Positions 1 through 13,142 of a stretch of 32,301 nt of DNA are shown piece by piece (the first letter of the stretch is position 1; every line of letters starts with the position of its first letter). The notes beneath the pieces were generated by a model, which saw only the letters and a list, made by a program, of their open reading frames with translations, searched no databases and was not told the origin of the DNA. The stretch covers positions 1 through 32,301 of the forward strand of contig VGVB01000035.1 of assembly GCA_016882265.1 (NCBI GenBank), given 5' to 3'. The translations under genes were made by a program, and so were the position numbers. The stretch comes from Gammaproteobacteria bacterium. GTDB taxonomy: Bacteria > Pseudomonadota > Gammaproteobacteria > Steroidobacterales > Steroidobacteraceae.

Positions 1-189
1 CGCCGGGGTCCGGGCGACGTGCGGGTGGTCGGCGGCCGGCCGCGGCCGGCCGCGCCGGACTACAGCCACCTCGACCGTCCGGCCATCCAGCGGCAGACCC
101 AGCGCGCGGTGGGTGACGGCCTGAGCGCTGATTTCACGGGTGAGGATGTGCTCGATATCCCGGCCTTCCTGCGCCGGCAGGCGGACTGA
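1..189 (+). CDS. ftsZ: FtsZ, C-terminal end (partial)
   Basis: This is the last 62 codons of the tubulin-like GTPase that forms the cytokinetic Z-ring; the GTPase domain lies upstream of the window. The frame ends in [13 protein letters not shown] followed by TGA at 187-189. That is the conserved FtsZ C-terminal peptide, which in the family binds FtsA, ZipA and ZapD. It is preceded by an Arg/Pro/Ala/Gly-rich stretch that fits the disordered linker. The lpxC gene follows 193 bp downstream, as in the dcw clusters of gammaproteobacteria, which supports the identification. The ZapD gene at 10755-11621 encodes one of the partners of this tail. Identification rests on the tail motif plus synteny. 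Confidence 0.93.
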   Translation, partial: RRGPGDVRVVGGRPRPAAPDYSHLDRPAIQRQTQRAVGDGLSADFTGEDVLDIPAFLRRQAD

Positions 190-345
190 GCGGTGCTGGC
201 GAGGCGGCCGGGCCGGGCGCAGGACGCCCTGTGGCGGGCGCGCCTGCGCCTGCGGGCCCGGCGCAGCGCCGCCGGGCGGCGTGCGGAGCGGGCCCGGTCC
301 GCGCTGCAAACCGTGCCGGGTGGCGGGTGAGCCGGCGCGGCGTTG

Positions 346-354
346 TGCTAGATT
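346..354 (+). promoter_or_regulatory. Candidate extended -10 promoter of lpxC
   Basis: TG-C-TAGATT reads as an extended -10 element (TGnTAnnnT). It sits in the ftsZ-lpxC gap, 28 nt before the lpxC ATG. No convincing -35 hexamer lies at the normal spacing. The same GCTAnAnT core occurs before secA, the prolyl oligopeptidase gene, sucC and bamD. The function is inferred. Confidence 0.45.
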
Positions 355-382
355 ACGCGGCCGAAACGGCACCGGGACCGGC

Positions 383-1297
383 ATGACCCAGCAGCGGACG
401 CTCAGGAATCCGATACGCGCCAGCGGTGTGGGCCTGCATTCCGGGCGTAAGGCCCTGATGGTCCTGCGCCCGGCCGCGGGCAACACCGGCATCGTCTTCC
501 GCCGGGTTGACCTCGACCCGCCAGTCGATATCCCGGCCCGCGCGACCTGCGTCACCGAGACCACGCTCGGTACGACGCTGTCGGCGGGTGGGGCCGATGC
601 CGGTACCGTCGAGCACCTGCTGTCGGCGCTGGCCGGGCTCGGCATCGACAACGCCATCGTTGAACTGACCGCCCCCGAAGTACCGATCATGGACGGCAGC
701 GCCGGCCCGTTCGTATTCCTGCTGCAGTCGGCCGGCATCGAGGAGCAGGTCGCCGCCAAGCGCTTCATCCGCGTGCGCCGGACGGTCGAGGTCCGCGATG
801 GCGACAAGTGGGCCCGGCTCGATCCGCACGAGGGTTTCCGGGTCAACCTCGAGATCGAGTTCGACCACCCGGTGTTCCGCCGGCACGGCCAGCGCGCGAC
901 GATGGACTTCTCGTCCGGCGCGTTCCTGCGCGAGGTGAGCCGGGCGCGGACTTTCGGTTTCATGCGCGATCTCGAGGCGCTGCGGGCCCGCAACCTCGCT
1001 CTCGGCGGCACGCTGGACAACGCCATCGTGCTGGACGATTACCGGATCCTGAACGAGGATGGGCTGCGCTACGAGGACGAGTTCGTACGCCACAAGATCC
1101 TCGACGCGATCGGCGACCTGTACCTGCTCGGGCACTCGCTGATCGGCGAGTTCACCGGATTCAAGTCCGGCCACGCGCTCAACAACCGGCTGCTGCGCGC
1201 CCTGCTGGCCGATGCCACCGCCTGGGAGGAGGTCACTTTCCGGGACGGCAGCCGGGCCCCGATCTCGTATACCGGTACGGCCAGCGCCTGGGCCTGA
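383..1297 (+). CDS. lpxC: UDP-3-O-acyl-N-acetylglucosamine deacetylase LpxC
   Basis: LpxC is the zinc-dependent deacetylase that catalyses the committed step of lipid A synthesis in the cytoplasm. The 304-residue length matches the family (305 in E. coli). The zinc-site signatures are present: VEHLLSAL with E77 and H78, and [16 protein letters not shown] with H237 and D241. H264 in KSGHALNN is the expected catalytic histidine, and ARTFGF (188-193) is also conserved. The ATG at 383 was chosen because [11 protein letters not shown] matches the usual LpxC N-terminus; the open frame continues upstream to 140 but that part is not LpxC-like. The gene lies between ftsZ and the convergent dciA, whose stop codon is only 9 bp away. 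Confidence 0.97.
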   Translation: MTQQRTLRNPIRASGVGLHSGRKALMVLRPAAGNTGIVFRRVDLDPPVDIPARATCVTETTLGTTLSAGGADAGTVEHLLSALAGLGIDNAIVELTAPEVPIMDGSAGPFVFLLQSAGIEEQVAAKRFIRVRRTVEVRDGDKWARLDPHEGFRVNLEIEFDHPVFRRHGQRATMDFSSGAFLREVSRARTFGFMRDLEALRARNLALGGTLDNAIVLDDYRILNEDGLRYEDEFVRHKILDAIGDLYLLGHSLIGEFTGFKSGHALNNRLLRALLADATAWEEVTFRDGSRAPISYTGTASAWA

Positions 1298-1306
1298 GCA
1301 GGCCGG

Positions 1307-1621
1307 TCAGATTGAGGGCCGGACCCGCACGATGACCCGTTCGATCGGCGCGCCGAGTTCACGCGCCAGCCCTTCCATGAAAGCCGGCGCCTGGTAACGC
1401 AGGCGCGTACCCCAGGCCGCGGATCCGGTCAGCAGCGTCAGCGTGCCGTCGCGGAGCGAGGCACCCCAGACGCGGGTGGCGAGCTCCGCGGGAAGCTGGC
1501 GCCGCAGCGCTGCCAGGGTCCGATCCGCCGCGCCTGCGCCTTCACGCAGCTCCTGCAGCAGCCCCGCACGTTGTGCCAGCAAGTCACTGACCGCGATCGG
1601 TTTTCCCGTCTGTCGGCTCAC
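1307..1621 (-). CDS. dciA: DciA-like helicase loader (DUF721)
   Basis: This is a small basic protein of the DUF721/DciA family. In bacteria without DnaC or DnaI, DciA assists loading of the replicative helicase DnaB. The family pattern is visible in the C-terminal half: an ELATRVWGASLRDGTLTLL segment, then a strand-helix stretch ending in RVIVRVRP. With the GTG start at 1619-1621 the product is 104 residues and begins VSRQTGKPIAVSDLL. The frame is open to 1729, but the extra 36 residues look like non-coding translation, so the shorter start is preferred. Its place directly downstream of and convergent with lpxC is typical of gammaproteobacterial dciA. The start codon is the uncertain part. 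Confidence 0.8.
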   Translation of the reverse strand: MSRQTGKPIAVSDLLAQRAGLLQELREGAGAADRTLAALRRQLPAELATRVWGASLRDGTLTLLTGSAAWGTRLRYQAPAFMEGLARELGAPIERVIVRVRPSI

Positions 1622-1811
1622 GTGGCTGATTCCCGGCCTGTCGAAAGTGCTTGAGTCACCTGGTTTCTTTTGGCATGTTGCCGCGGTCCTGCACGACCCC
1701 GAAGGGCTCGTGCGCCGGCCAGAACGCATCCGCCCGCAGGGTACGGGTGCTGGTCATGACAAGGCAAGGGCCGGTGGGGGTGGGGGTTGAGAGGAGCATC
1801 CGGGGCAGTCA

Positions 1812-2729
1812 ATGGCTTCCAGAATGCCAGGTGACGTGCGATTCAGTGGCTTGCGGGCCGCGCTGAGGCATCCGAAGACGGCGGCGATTGCGGCCGGTGC
1901 CGGCGTTCTGGCGCTGATGGGCGCGGCGTTCGCGATGGGCGGCGTGTGGGCGCAGCATCGCCAGCCGGGCAACTCGGTGGTGGCGCGCTGGACCAGTGAA
2001 CTCGAAGGGCAACGGACCGCGCTGACCGGCGCCCGGCGTCAGCTCGATGCGCAGATCGCCGCGCTCGCGACTCGGGTCGGACGAATGCAGGCGCAGATGA
2101 TGCGTCTCGACGCGCTCGGCCGGCAGCTTACCGAGCTCGCCCGTCTCGACCGCGGTGAATTCGACTTCGAGACGCCGCCAGCGATCGGTGGGCCGGAGGT
2201 TCCGGCCGCCGGCAGCGGACCGGCTGTGCCGGCGCTGCAGGACCTGCTCGATTCGGTCGGTGCGGCGATCGACGACCGGCAGCGGCAATTACTCGCGTTG
2301 CAGAGCCTGATCCTGACCCGTGAGCTGGCCCGTCAGATCGTGCCGGGCGGCCGGCCGGTCGAGGCCGGCTACCTGTCCTCGACCTACGGCCAGCGCCCCG
2401 ACCCGTTCCATGGACAGAATGCCTTCCACAGCGGCGTCGACTTCGCCGGCGCACCAGGCACGAAGGTCCTCGCCGTGGCCGACGGCATCGTCAGCCAGAC
2501 GGGTCGCGACGGCGGCTACGGGCAGATCGTCGAGATCACGCACGGCAACGGCTACGTGACGCGCTACGCGCACAATGCGAGCGTGCTGGTCGCGACCGGG
2601 CAGACAATCCGGCGCGGCGAGCCGGTCGCGCTGATGGGTTCGAGCGGGCGCGCCACCGGTACCCACCTGCACTTCGAGGTCCTGCGTGACGGGCGACCCG
2701 TCAACCCGCTGACCTTCGTTCGCCGCTGA
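1812..2729 (+). CDS. Membrane-anchored M23 (LytM) peptidase
   Basis: This is a 305-residue peptidase of the lysostaphin/LytM family, which cleaves or helps remodel peptidoglycan cross-links in the periplasm. One membrane segment (about 23-45) is followed by a polar coiled-coil-like region (about 58-112), a linker, and a C-terminal LytM domain (about 185-303). The domain has complete metal and catalytic residues: HSGVD (H206, D210), RYAH (H254) and HLHFEV (H285, H287). It should therefore be enzymatically active, unlike degenerate activators such as EnvC or NlpD. The ATG at 1812 has a GAGAGGAG stretch about 14 nt upstream; an in-frame ATG at 1824 is an alternative. A peptidase gene between lpxC/dciA and secA is common in this class. 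Confidence 0.9.
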   Translation: MASRMPGDVRFSGLRAALRHPKTAAIAAGAGVLALMGAAFAMGGVWAQHRQPGNSVVARWTSELEGQRTALTGARRQLDAQIAALATRVGRMQAQMMRLDALGRQLTELARLDRGEFDFETPPAIGGPEVPAAGSGPAVPALQDLLDSVGAAIDDRQRQLLALQSLILTRELARQIVPGGRPVEAGYLSSTYGQRPDPFHGQNAFHSGVDFAGAPGTKVLAVADGIVSQTGRDGGYGQIVEITHGNGYVTRYAHNASVLVATGQTIRRGEPVALMGSSGRATGTHLHFEVLRDGRPVNPLTFVRR

Positions 2730-2742
2730 ACAGCGGCTACCG

Positions 2743-2765
2743 GCCCGCCCGGCGGGCGCTACAAT
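2743..2765 (+). promoter_or_regulatory. Hairpin and candidate -10 element before secA
   Basis: The 116-bp gap between the M23 gene and secA holds a 6-bp stem (GCCCGC/GCGGGC, 2743-2757, 3-nt loop). It is followed at once by GCTACAAT, whose TACAAT core at 2760-2765 is a good -10 hexamer. There is no recognisable -35 and no T-tract after the stem, so a promoter is favoured over a terminator. A start site near 2772 would leave a leader of about 70 nt. Confidence 0.4.
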
Positions 2766-2845
2766 TATCAGCTTACGGCGGCCGGCGGAGCCCGAGTGCC
2801 CCACCGGCCGCCGTCCCATGTCTACCCGCCTGAGGACCCCGGCGT

Positions 2846-5582
<2,737 letters not shown>

Positions 5583-5611
<29 letters not shown>

Positions 5612-6035
5612 GATCCACGTCGTCGCCGGTGTGCTCAGCGATGCGCAGGGCCGCGTGCTGATCGCGCAGCGGCCCCCCGGGCGACACATGGCCGGCCGCT
5701 GGGAATTTCCCGGCGGCAAGCTCGAGGCCGGTGAGGAGCCACTGGCCGGGCTGGGCCGCGAACTCGGCGAGGAACTCGGCATCGAGCTGCGCTCGGCCGA
5801 GCCGCTGCTGCGGCTGTCGCACCGTTACCCGGACCGGCAGGTGCATCTCGAGGTCTGGCGCATCCTGCGCTACGACGGCGAGCCGCGCTGCTGCGATGGC
5901 CAGGCGCTGGCGTGGGTCACACCGGGCGAGCTGCCCGCCTGGGACCTGCTCGAGGCCGATCGCCCGATCGTGACCGCGCTGCGGACGGCCCTCAGTCCTG
6001 CGGTTGACGTTGTGCGCCGGCCGGAGCCGCCATAG
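5583..6035 (+). CDS. mutT: MutT-type 8-oxo-dGTP diphosphatase
   Basis: This is a Nudix hydrolase of 150 residues, expected to hydrolyse 8-oxo-dGTP and so prevent A:T to C:G transversions. The Nudix box is complete: [20 protein letters not shown], continuing ELGI, preceded by [14 protein letters not shown]. The start chosen is ATG 5583, inside the last codons of secA in another frame. That gives a 29-nt overlap and probable translational coupling, because the conserved N-terminal strand (EIHVVAGVL) begins right after the secA stop. The 3' end overlaps the convergent S9 peptidase gene by 44 bp. The secA-mutT order is the ancestral gammaproteobacterial arrangement, which supports MutT over other Nudix families. 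Confidence 0.9.
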
Positions 6036-8298
6036 CGGTGCTGTGACTGCCGCGCAGGTGCCGGTCGAAGAAGTCGAGGATCGTGTTCCAGCCGTGGATG
6101 CCGGTGTCGCGGAAGGTGAGCGCGGCATGGCGGCTGCCCGGATACGGCAGCACCTCGAACGGCCGCCCCGCCGCGACCAGCAGCGGCAGCAACCGGGTCG
6201 TGTGCGTGAACAGCACGTTGTCGTCGGCCATGCCGTGCATGATCAGCAGGCGGTCGCGAATCGCGCCGGCGTGGCTCAGTACGCTGGCCCGCTGGTAGGC
6301 CGCTGCCTCGGTCTGCGGCAGGCCGAGATAGCGTTCGGTGTAGTGCGTGTCGTACAGGCTCCAGTCCGTGACCGGGGCTCCGGCCGCGCCGGCAGCGAAA
6401 GTGCCTGGTGCATGCGCCAGCAGCAGCAGGGTCATGTAGCCGCCATAACTCCAGCCATGGACACCGATGCGCGCCGGGTCGATCCACGGCTGGCCTGCGA
6501 GCCAGGCGACGCCCGCAAGCTGATCCTCGACCTCAACCGTGCCGAGTGCGTGATGCAGCGCACTGGCGAATGCCAGGCCACGCCCGCTCGACCCGCGGTT
6601 GTCGAGCTGGAACACGACGTAGCCGCGCTGCGCGAGAAGCTGCGCGATGAGACTGCGCCGCTCGTTCCAACGCCGCTGTACAAACTGCATGGTCGGCCCG
6701 CCATACACGAGCAGGATGGCCGGATATCGGCGGTTCGGATCGAAGCCAGCGGGCCGATGGAGCTGCCAGTAGAGCGGCGTGCCATCGGCGGCGGGCAGCG
6801 TGCCGAATTCCGGTTCGACCCAATGCTCGCGGTACGGCGCGAGCGGATGTCCGTCGTCCACGCGGTTCTCGCTGAGCCAGGCCAGCCGCCGGCCACTGGC
6901 GTCGTGCAGCGAGAATTGCGGCGGTTGCGCCGGGCTGCTGTACTGGAACAGGAAGTGCCTGCCATCCGGGCTCATCGTCACTGAATGCCAGCCCGCCTGC
7001 GTGGTCAGCGCGCGCGGCGCAGCCATGCTGCCGGCCGCGAGGTCGGCGACATACAGATGGCGTTCGAGCGGTGAGCCGAGCGTGGCCATGAAATACACGC
7101 GCCGCCCGCGCGGGTCGATGCCGCGCACGGCCGCCTGCTGTGCGTCGCCGGCCACGTCCCAGTCGCCTGCGGTAACCGCGCCGAGCAGCCGGCCGTCGTA
7201 GTCGTAGCGGTACAGGTGGTTGTGGCCGCTGCGCCCGGAGGCCCACAGGAACTCCTGCCGTTCCGGCACGAAATGCAGGTCGTCGTGCAGGTCGATCCAG
7301 CTCGCGCTGGTCTCCGTCAGCAGGACGCGGCCGGCGCCGCCGCCGGCCGGGAGGTCGATCAGATCCAGACGCTGCTGGTCGCGTGACTGGCGCTGCACCA
7401 GCAGGTGTCCACCCTCGGGGAACCAGTGCACCCGCGCGAGGTAGTAGTCCTGAGTGCCGAGCTCGGCCCAGGCGACGGCGCCGTCAACCAGGGTCTGAAT
7501 GGCGAGGCGCACGCTGGCATTCGCCGCGCCGGCCGCCGGATAGCGCTGCCGGTGGACGCGGATCCCGTCGGCATGCACCTCGAAGCGCTCGAGTTCGGCC
7601 ACCCGCGTCTCATCGACCCGGGTCCACGCGATCTGCCGCTCATCCGGTGACCACCAGTAGCCGGTGTCCCGGCTCATTTCCTCCTGCGCGATGAACTCGG
7701 CGACGCCGTGGCTGATCGGCCCACCGCCGCCGGTGGTCAGGCGGCGCTCGCTGCCGGTCGCGAGTTCGACCAGATACAGATCCTGCTCGCGCACGAAGCT
7801 GACGAAGCGGCCGCGCGGTGAATAGCGCGCATCGGTCTCACCCGCTGCGGTTGCGGTCAGGCGGCGGAGGGCTCGCGCCGGCGGCTGCGCCAGCTCGTAG
7901 TGGTACAGGTCGCCGCCGAGCGGGAACAGCAGGCCGCGTGAATCGGGTGCCCACTGGTACTCGACGATGCCGCGCAGCGCGGCGGTACGCTGGCGCTCGC
8001 GGCGGGCCTCTTCCTCGGCCGAAAGCTCTTCGTCCTGCGGCAGCAGGGCGCTCGCATCGATCAGCCGGCGCTGGCCGCCCGTGGTCAGGTCGAAGGCCCA
8101 CAGATCGAAGACCGTCGGGTCGTCGTGGCGGGCGCGCAGGAAGCTGAGCAGCCGGCCGTCGGGCGAGAAGCGCGCCTGGCGCAGGGTCGGCCCCTGCAGA
8201 TCCGGTGCGTCGAACAGGCGCTCGACGGTGAGCTCCGCGGGCGCGGCGGGGCCGGCAGCGAGCAGGAAGGTCAGCACGGCGGTGATCGGCAATCGCAT
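5992..8298 (-). CDS. Exported S9B dipeptidyl peptidase IV-like protein
   Basis: This is a 768-residue serine peptidase of the DPP-IV type, expected to remove N-terminal dipeptides, usually Xaa-Pro, in the periplasm or outside the cell. A Sec signal peptide (about 1-21, cut near APA-EL) leads into an eight-bladed beta-propeller domain (about 30-490). An alpha/beta-hydrolase domain follows. The catalytic residues are S617 in GWSYGGY, the Asp in HGMADDNV (692-693) and H724 in GSRHA. The EFIAQEEMSR motif (201-210) supplies the Glu pair that anchors the substrate N-terminus and separates DPP-IV from other S9 enzymes. GGAG lies 5 nt before the ATG. It is divergent from the second S9 peptidase gene at 8382. 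Substrates cannot be read from the sequence. Confidence 0.93.
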   Translation of the reverse strand: MRLPITAVLTFLLAAGPAAPAELTVERLFDAPDLQGPTLRQARFSPDGRLLSFLRARHDDPTVFDLWAFDLTTGGQRRLIDASALLPQDEELSAEEEARRERQRTAALRGIVEYQWAPDSRGLLFPLGGDLYHYELAQPPARALRRLTATAAGETDARYSPRGRFVSFVREQDLYLVELATGSERRLTTGGGGPISHGVAEFIAQEEMSRDTGYWWSPDERQIAWTRVDETRVAELERFEVHADGIRVHRQRYPAAGAANASVRLAIQTLVDGAVAWAELGTQDYYLARVHWFPEGGHLLVQRQSRDQQRLDLIDLPAGGGAGRVLLTETSASWIDLHDDLHFVPERQEFLWASGRSGHNHLYRYDYDGRLLGAVTAGDWDVAGDAQQAAVRGIDPRGRRVYFMATLGSPLERHLYVADLAAGSMAAPRALTTQAGWHSVTMSPDGRHFLFQYSSPAQPPQFSLHDASGRRLAWLSENRVDDGHPLAPYREHWVEPEFGTLPAADGTPLYWQLHRPAGFDPNRRYPAILLVYGGPTMQFVQRRWNERRSLIAQLLAQRGYVVFQLDNRGSSGRGLAFASALHHALGTVEVEDQLAGVAWLAGQPWIDPARIGVHGWSYGGYMTLLLLAHAPGTFAAGAAGAPVTDWSLYDTHYTERYLGLPQTEAAAYQRASVLSHAGAIRDRLLIMHGMADDNVLFTHTTRLLPLLVAAGRPFEVLPYPGSRHAALTFRDTGIHGWNTILDFFDRHLRGSHSTAMAAPAGAQRQPQD

Positions 8299-8315
8299 CG
8301 TCGCTCCGGGAGATG

Positions 8316-8334
8316 GCGGGCCGCAGTGGCCCGC
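8316..8334. promoter_or_regulatory. Inverted repeat between the divergent S9 peptidase genes
   Basis: GCGGGCC and GGCCCGC form a perfect 7-bp inverted repeat with a 5-nt spacer. It lies between the two divergent peptidase genes, 18 bp from one start and just before the -10 element of the other, covering its -35 region. It could be an operator for both genes or just a stable hairpin. No regulator can be named. Confidence 0.3.
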
Positions 8335-8342
8335 AAGGGCTT

Positions 8343-8351
8343 TGCTAGACT
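8343..8351 (+). promoter_or_regulatory. Candidate extended -10 promoter of the S9A peptidase gene
   Basis: TG-C-TAGACT, an extended -10 element, ends 30 nt before the ATG at 8382. A GGAGTG ribosome binding site lies between them at 8371-8376. It closely resembles the element before lpxC. No clear -35 was seen. Confidence 0.42.
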
Positions 8352-8381
8352 GCGAAAGTCAGGTTGCCGCGGAGTGTAAGC

Positions 8382-10553
<2,172 letters not shown>

Positions 10554-10560
10554 GCGCCGT

Positions 10561-10740
10561 TCAGTGGCGCGGCGGTTCTTCGTCCGCGGCGGCGCCGGCG
10601 GCTTCGCTGCCGATCACGTAGCGCTCCTGCAGCCAGGCGCCGAGGTCGAGCAGGCGGCAGCGCTCGCTGCAGAATGGCCGCCATGGACTGGCGCGATCCC
10701 ATTCGTGCTGGCGGCGGCACTGCGGGCAGGTCACGAGCAT
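10561..10740 (-). CDS. yacG: YacG, zinc-finger gyrase inhibitor family
   Basis: This is a 59-residue zinc-ribbon protein. In E. coli YacG binds GyrB and inhibits gyrase. The four metal ligands are visible as CPQC near the N-terminus and FCSERC about 15 residues later, followed by the family segment [13 protein letters not shown] and an acidic tail. The ATG at 10738-10740 gives the expected size (65 in E. coli). It is the last gene of the coaE-zapD-yacG run, 14 bp after the zapD stop, the same order as in E. coli. Confidence 0.93.
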   Translation of the reverse strand: MLVTCPQCRRQHEWDRASPWRPFCSERCRLLDLGAWLQERYVIGSEAAGAAADEEPPRH

Positions 10741-10754
10741 CGGCTGCGCGTCGG

Positions 10755-11621
10755 TCAGTAGCAGACGGTCAGCAGGAAGCGCACGTCCTCGTCGGCCTGT
10801 ACCGGCCGGTGGTTCACGCCGATCCAGCGCAGGAAGCGCAGGCTGCAGCGGTGATGGCTGCCGCTGACCTCCGGGTACAGTCCGCAGCCGCCCGGCAGGG
10901 TCACGCGCACGAGCTGTACCGGCCGGTCGCGCTCGAAGGCGATCTGGTACACGCCGCCCGGCGCGATCTCCTCGCGCGGGCGCACGTTCTCGCGCGTGAT
11001 CCACAGCAGCTCGGACACGCTCTCGCACAGCGGCCGGATCGTCGCCAGCCACTCGCCGAGGTCCGCCTCACGCAGCACCGGGTCGAGGTTGAGCCAGTGG
11101 CAGTAGTCCGGCAGGTCGAATTCGCAGGTGCCGCCGGGGATCGCGCTGCGGTGCTTGATCGCGTTCAGGAACTCGGACTCGCGCAGCCGCTGCAGGAAAT
11201 TCGCGCCGGCCGCGTTCAGCTCATCGCGGCGCTGTTCGAGAACCTTGATGACCGAACGCAGGCGGCTGCCATCGACACCCGGCCGGTTCTGGTAGTCACG
11301 CAACAGCGCCATCTGCCGCTCGAGCTCCTTGAGCGCATCGCTACGCGGGTCGCCGCGCGAGGTGATGGCGAGGATCTCGAGCAGGCCCGCCACCGCGGCG
11401 CGGCTGCCCCAGCCGTGGCTCGCCGCGGCATGGTGGCTGACGAGCTGCCACAGGAACTCGAGGCGCAGGAACATGCGCATGCGCTCGTTGAGCGGCTGCT
11501 CGTACGTGAGCGGTGCCGGCTCGACCTGTGGCTCCGGAGCAGGCTCGAACATCCGGCTATTTTGCGGCAGCGCTTCCGGCGCCGTAAACAGCAGATCCTG
11601 CTGCGGCTCACCGTGCGCCAC
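10755..11621 (-). CDS. zapD: Cell division protein ZapD
   Basis: ZapD is a cytoplasmic protein that cross-links FtsZ filaments and binds the FtsZ C-terminal tail. The product is 288 residues, longer than the usual 247 or so. The core begins at [19 protein letters not shown] (from about residue 40), where E. coli ZapD starts almost at once. Family features include the alpha-helical N-terminal half, [21 protein letters not shown] and a C-terminal beta domain. The ATG at 11621 overlaps the end of coaE by 14 nt. An internal Met at residue 24 is an alternative start, so the roughly 40-residue Pro/Glu-rich extension may be partly spurious. Confidence 0.9.
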   Translation of the reverse strand: MAHGEPQQDLLFTAPEALPQNSRMFEPAPEPQVEPAPLTYEQPLNERMRMFLRLEFLWQLVSHHAAASHGWGSRAAVAGLLEILAITSRGDPRSDALKELERQMALLRDYQNRPGVDGSRLRSVIKVLEQRRDELNAAGANFLQRLRESEFLNAIKHRSAIPGGTCEFDLPDYCHWLNLDPVLREADLGEWLATIRPLCESVSELLWITRENVRPREEIAPGGVYQIAFERDRPVQLVRVTLPGGCGLYPEVSGSHHRCSLRFLRWIGVNHRPVQADEDVRFLLTVCY

Positions 11622-12246
11622 GATCGCCTCCTGCCCGGGCGGCCGCCAGCTCGCGGTAGCGGTGGTCCAGTTCCCGGACCCGGGTCTCGAGTCCGGTCAC
11701 GGCACCGCTGTTGTCGATGACGTCGTCGGCGATCGCGAGGCGCATGCTGCGGGTCGCCTGGGCGGCCAGCGCGCGGCCGGCGGATTCCCGGGTCTCGCCA
11801 TCACGCCGCATGAGGCGTCCGATCTGCTGCTCCTCGGGGCAGTCGACGACCAGCACGCGGTCGACCAGTGCCGGGCGCCGGCCCCCCTCGGCGAGCAGCG
11901 GGATGACCAGCACCTGGTACGGGCCCCCGGCGGTCCCGGTCCGCCGCCGCAGTTCGACGCCGATGGCCGGATGCACGATGCTCTCGACGAGGCGGCGGGT
12001 CGCCTCGTCCGCGAAGATGCGTTGCCGCAGCCGGCGGCGATCGAGGCGGCCCGTCGTATCCAGAATCTCCGCACCCAGCGCTCCGACCAATGCGGCCAGC
12101 GCCGGCTGTCCGGGTTCGACGACCTCTCGGGCGATCTGATCGCTGTCGATCACCGCAGCTCCCAGCGTGGCAAAACAGTCCGCGACGGTGCTCTTGCCGC
12201 TGGCAATGCCCCCGGTCAGGCCGATGCGCAGGGGGCGCGAGGTCAC
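11608..12246 (-). CDS. coaE: Dephospho-CoA kinase
   Basis: CoaE phosphorylates the 3'-hydroxyl of dephospho-CoA, the last step of coenzyme A synthesis. With the GTG start at 12244-12246 the protein has 212 residues (206 in E. coli). The P-loop GLTGGIASGKST is at 9-20. DSDQIAREV follows, with the conserved Asp pair of the nucleotide and acceptor site. The segment VHPAIGVELRRR and the QATRSMRLAIADDVIDN motif are typical of CoaE. The frame is open further upstream, but that part overlaps pilD and is not CoaE-like. The gene starts 1 nt after the pilD stop and overlaps zapD at its 3' end, so it is probably translated from one message with both. Confidence 0.96.
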   Translation of the reverse strand: MTSRPLRIGLTGGIASGKSTVADCFATLGAAVIDSDQIAREVVEPGQPALAALVGALGAEILDTTGRLDRRRLRQRIFADEATRRLVESIVHPAIGVELRRRTGTAGGPYQVLVIPLLAEGGRRPALVDRVLVVDCPEEQQIGRLMRRDGETRESAGRALAAQATRSMRLAIADDVIDNSGAVTGLETRVRELDHRYRELAAARAGGDRGAR

Positions 12247-12247
12247 T

Positions 12248-13126
12248 TCAGCGCAACCCGGCGAGGCTGAGATAGCGCTCGACGATGGCCGGACCCCAGA
12301 GGGCCGCAATCCAAATGGCTCCGGCCAGGAACGGCCCGAACGGGATCGGCACACCGCGCCCATGGCGTTGCGTCACGATCAACGCGAGGCCGGTCACGGC
12401 GCCGGCGACCGCGGCCAGCAGCAGCACCAGTGGCAGCATCTGCCAGCCGAGCCAGGCGCCGGCCGCGGCAAACAGCTTGAGGTCCCCGAAACCCATGCCT
12501 TCCTTGCCGGTCAGCAGCCGGAAGAGCTGGAACACCAGCCACAGGAACCCATAGCCGCATGCGGCCCCGAGGATCGCGTCCCGCGGGCTGACCGGCAGGC
12601 CGCCGGCCCCATCGTGGAACAGACTCGCCAGCAGCGCGAGCCACAGCAGCGGCAGCGTCAGCACGTCCGGCAGCAACTGGTGCTCGAGATCGATGCCGGC
12701 CAGCGCGATCAGCACCCAGGTCAGCACCAGCACGAGCCCGGCCTCCGGCACAAACCCGAAGCGCCAGGCCACCAGCGCCGACAGCAGGCCGGTCCCCGCT
12801 TCCACCAGCGGGTAGCGCGGCGAGATCGGCGCCCGGCAGGTGGCGCAGCGCCCGCGCAGCAGCAGCCAGCTCAGGACCGGAATGTTGTGCCATGCGCGGA
12901 TCGGCGCCCGGCACGCCGGGCAGCGCGACCGCGGGCGCACCAGACCGGGCGGTTCTTCCGCGGCAGCCGGCACGGAACTGCCGAGTATCGTGGCGCATTC
13001 CCGCTGCCAGCGCCGCTCGAGTAACGGCGGCAGCCGCAGGATGACGACGTTCAGGAAACTGCCGACCAGCAACCCGAGGATGCCGGCCAGGGCCAGCCAC
13101 GGGGCCGGGCTCGTCGCCAGCAGCAT
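12248..13126 (-). CDS. pilD: Prepilin peptidase / N-methyltransferase PilD
   Basis: PilD is the inner-membrane aspartic peptidase that cuts the leader from type IV prepilins and methylates the new N-terminal Phe. It usually also serves type II secretion pseudopilins. The 292-residue product has the cytoplasmic zinc-ribbon-like loop with two CxxC pairs (C69/C72, C94/C97), which is expected for the methyltransferase-competent form. The two catalytic aspartates lie in GIDLEHQLLPD (D146) and GMGFGD (D215). About eight hydrophobic segments are seen. The pilin it should process is encoded at 18455-18964. The gene lies 16 bp after pilC and just before coaE. Confidence 0.96.
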   Translation of the reverse strand: MLLATSPAPWLALAGILGLLVGSFLNVVILRLPPLLERRWQRECATILGSSVPAAAEEPPGLVRPRSRCPACRAPIRAWHNIPVLSWLLLRGRCATCRAPISPRYPLVEAGTGLLSALVAWRFGFVPEAGLVLVLTWVLIALAGIDLEHQLLPDVLTLPLLWLALLASLFHDGAGGLPVSPRDAILGAACGYGFLWLVFQLFRLLTGKEGMGFGDLKLFAAAGAWLGWQMLPLVLLLAAVAGAVTGLALIVTQRHGRGVPIPFGPFLAGAIWIAALWGPAIVERYLSLAGLR

Positions 13127-13142
13127 GCCGGGGCAGCCGCCG

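Noticed and set aside
1622..1811. Search for a small gene or RNA in the dciA-M23 gap
   Set aside because: Only a locally AT-richer stretch (about 1645-1680) and a purine-rich ribosome binding region were seen. TTGAGT followed by CATGTT is too weak to call a promoter.
2743..2757. Terminator after the M23 peptidase gene
   Set aside because: The stem is only 6 bp with no T-run, and it abuts a good -10 hexamer for secA.
10755..11621. Possible fusion at the ZapD N-terminus
   Set aside because: The roughly 40 extra residues are Pro/Glu-rich with no domain signature and partly overlap coaE. An upstream start choice or a disordered extension explains them.
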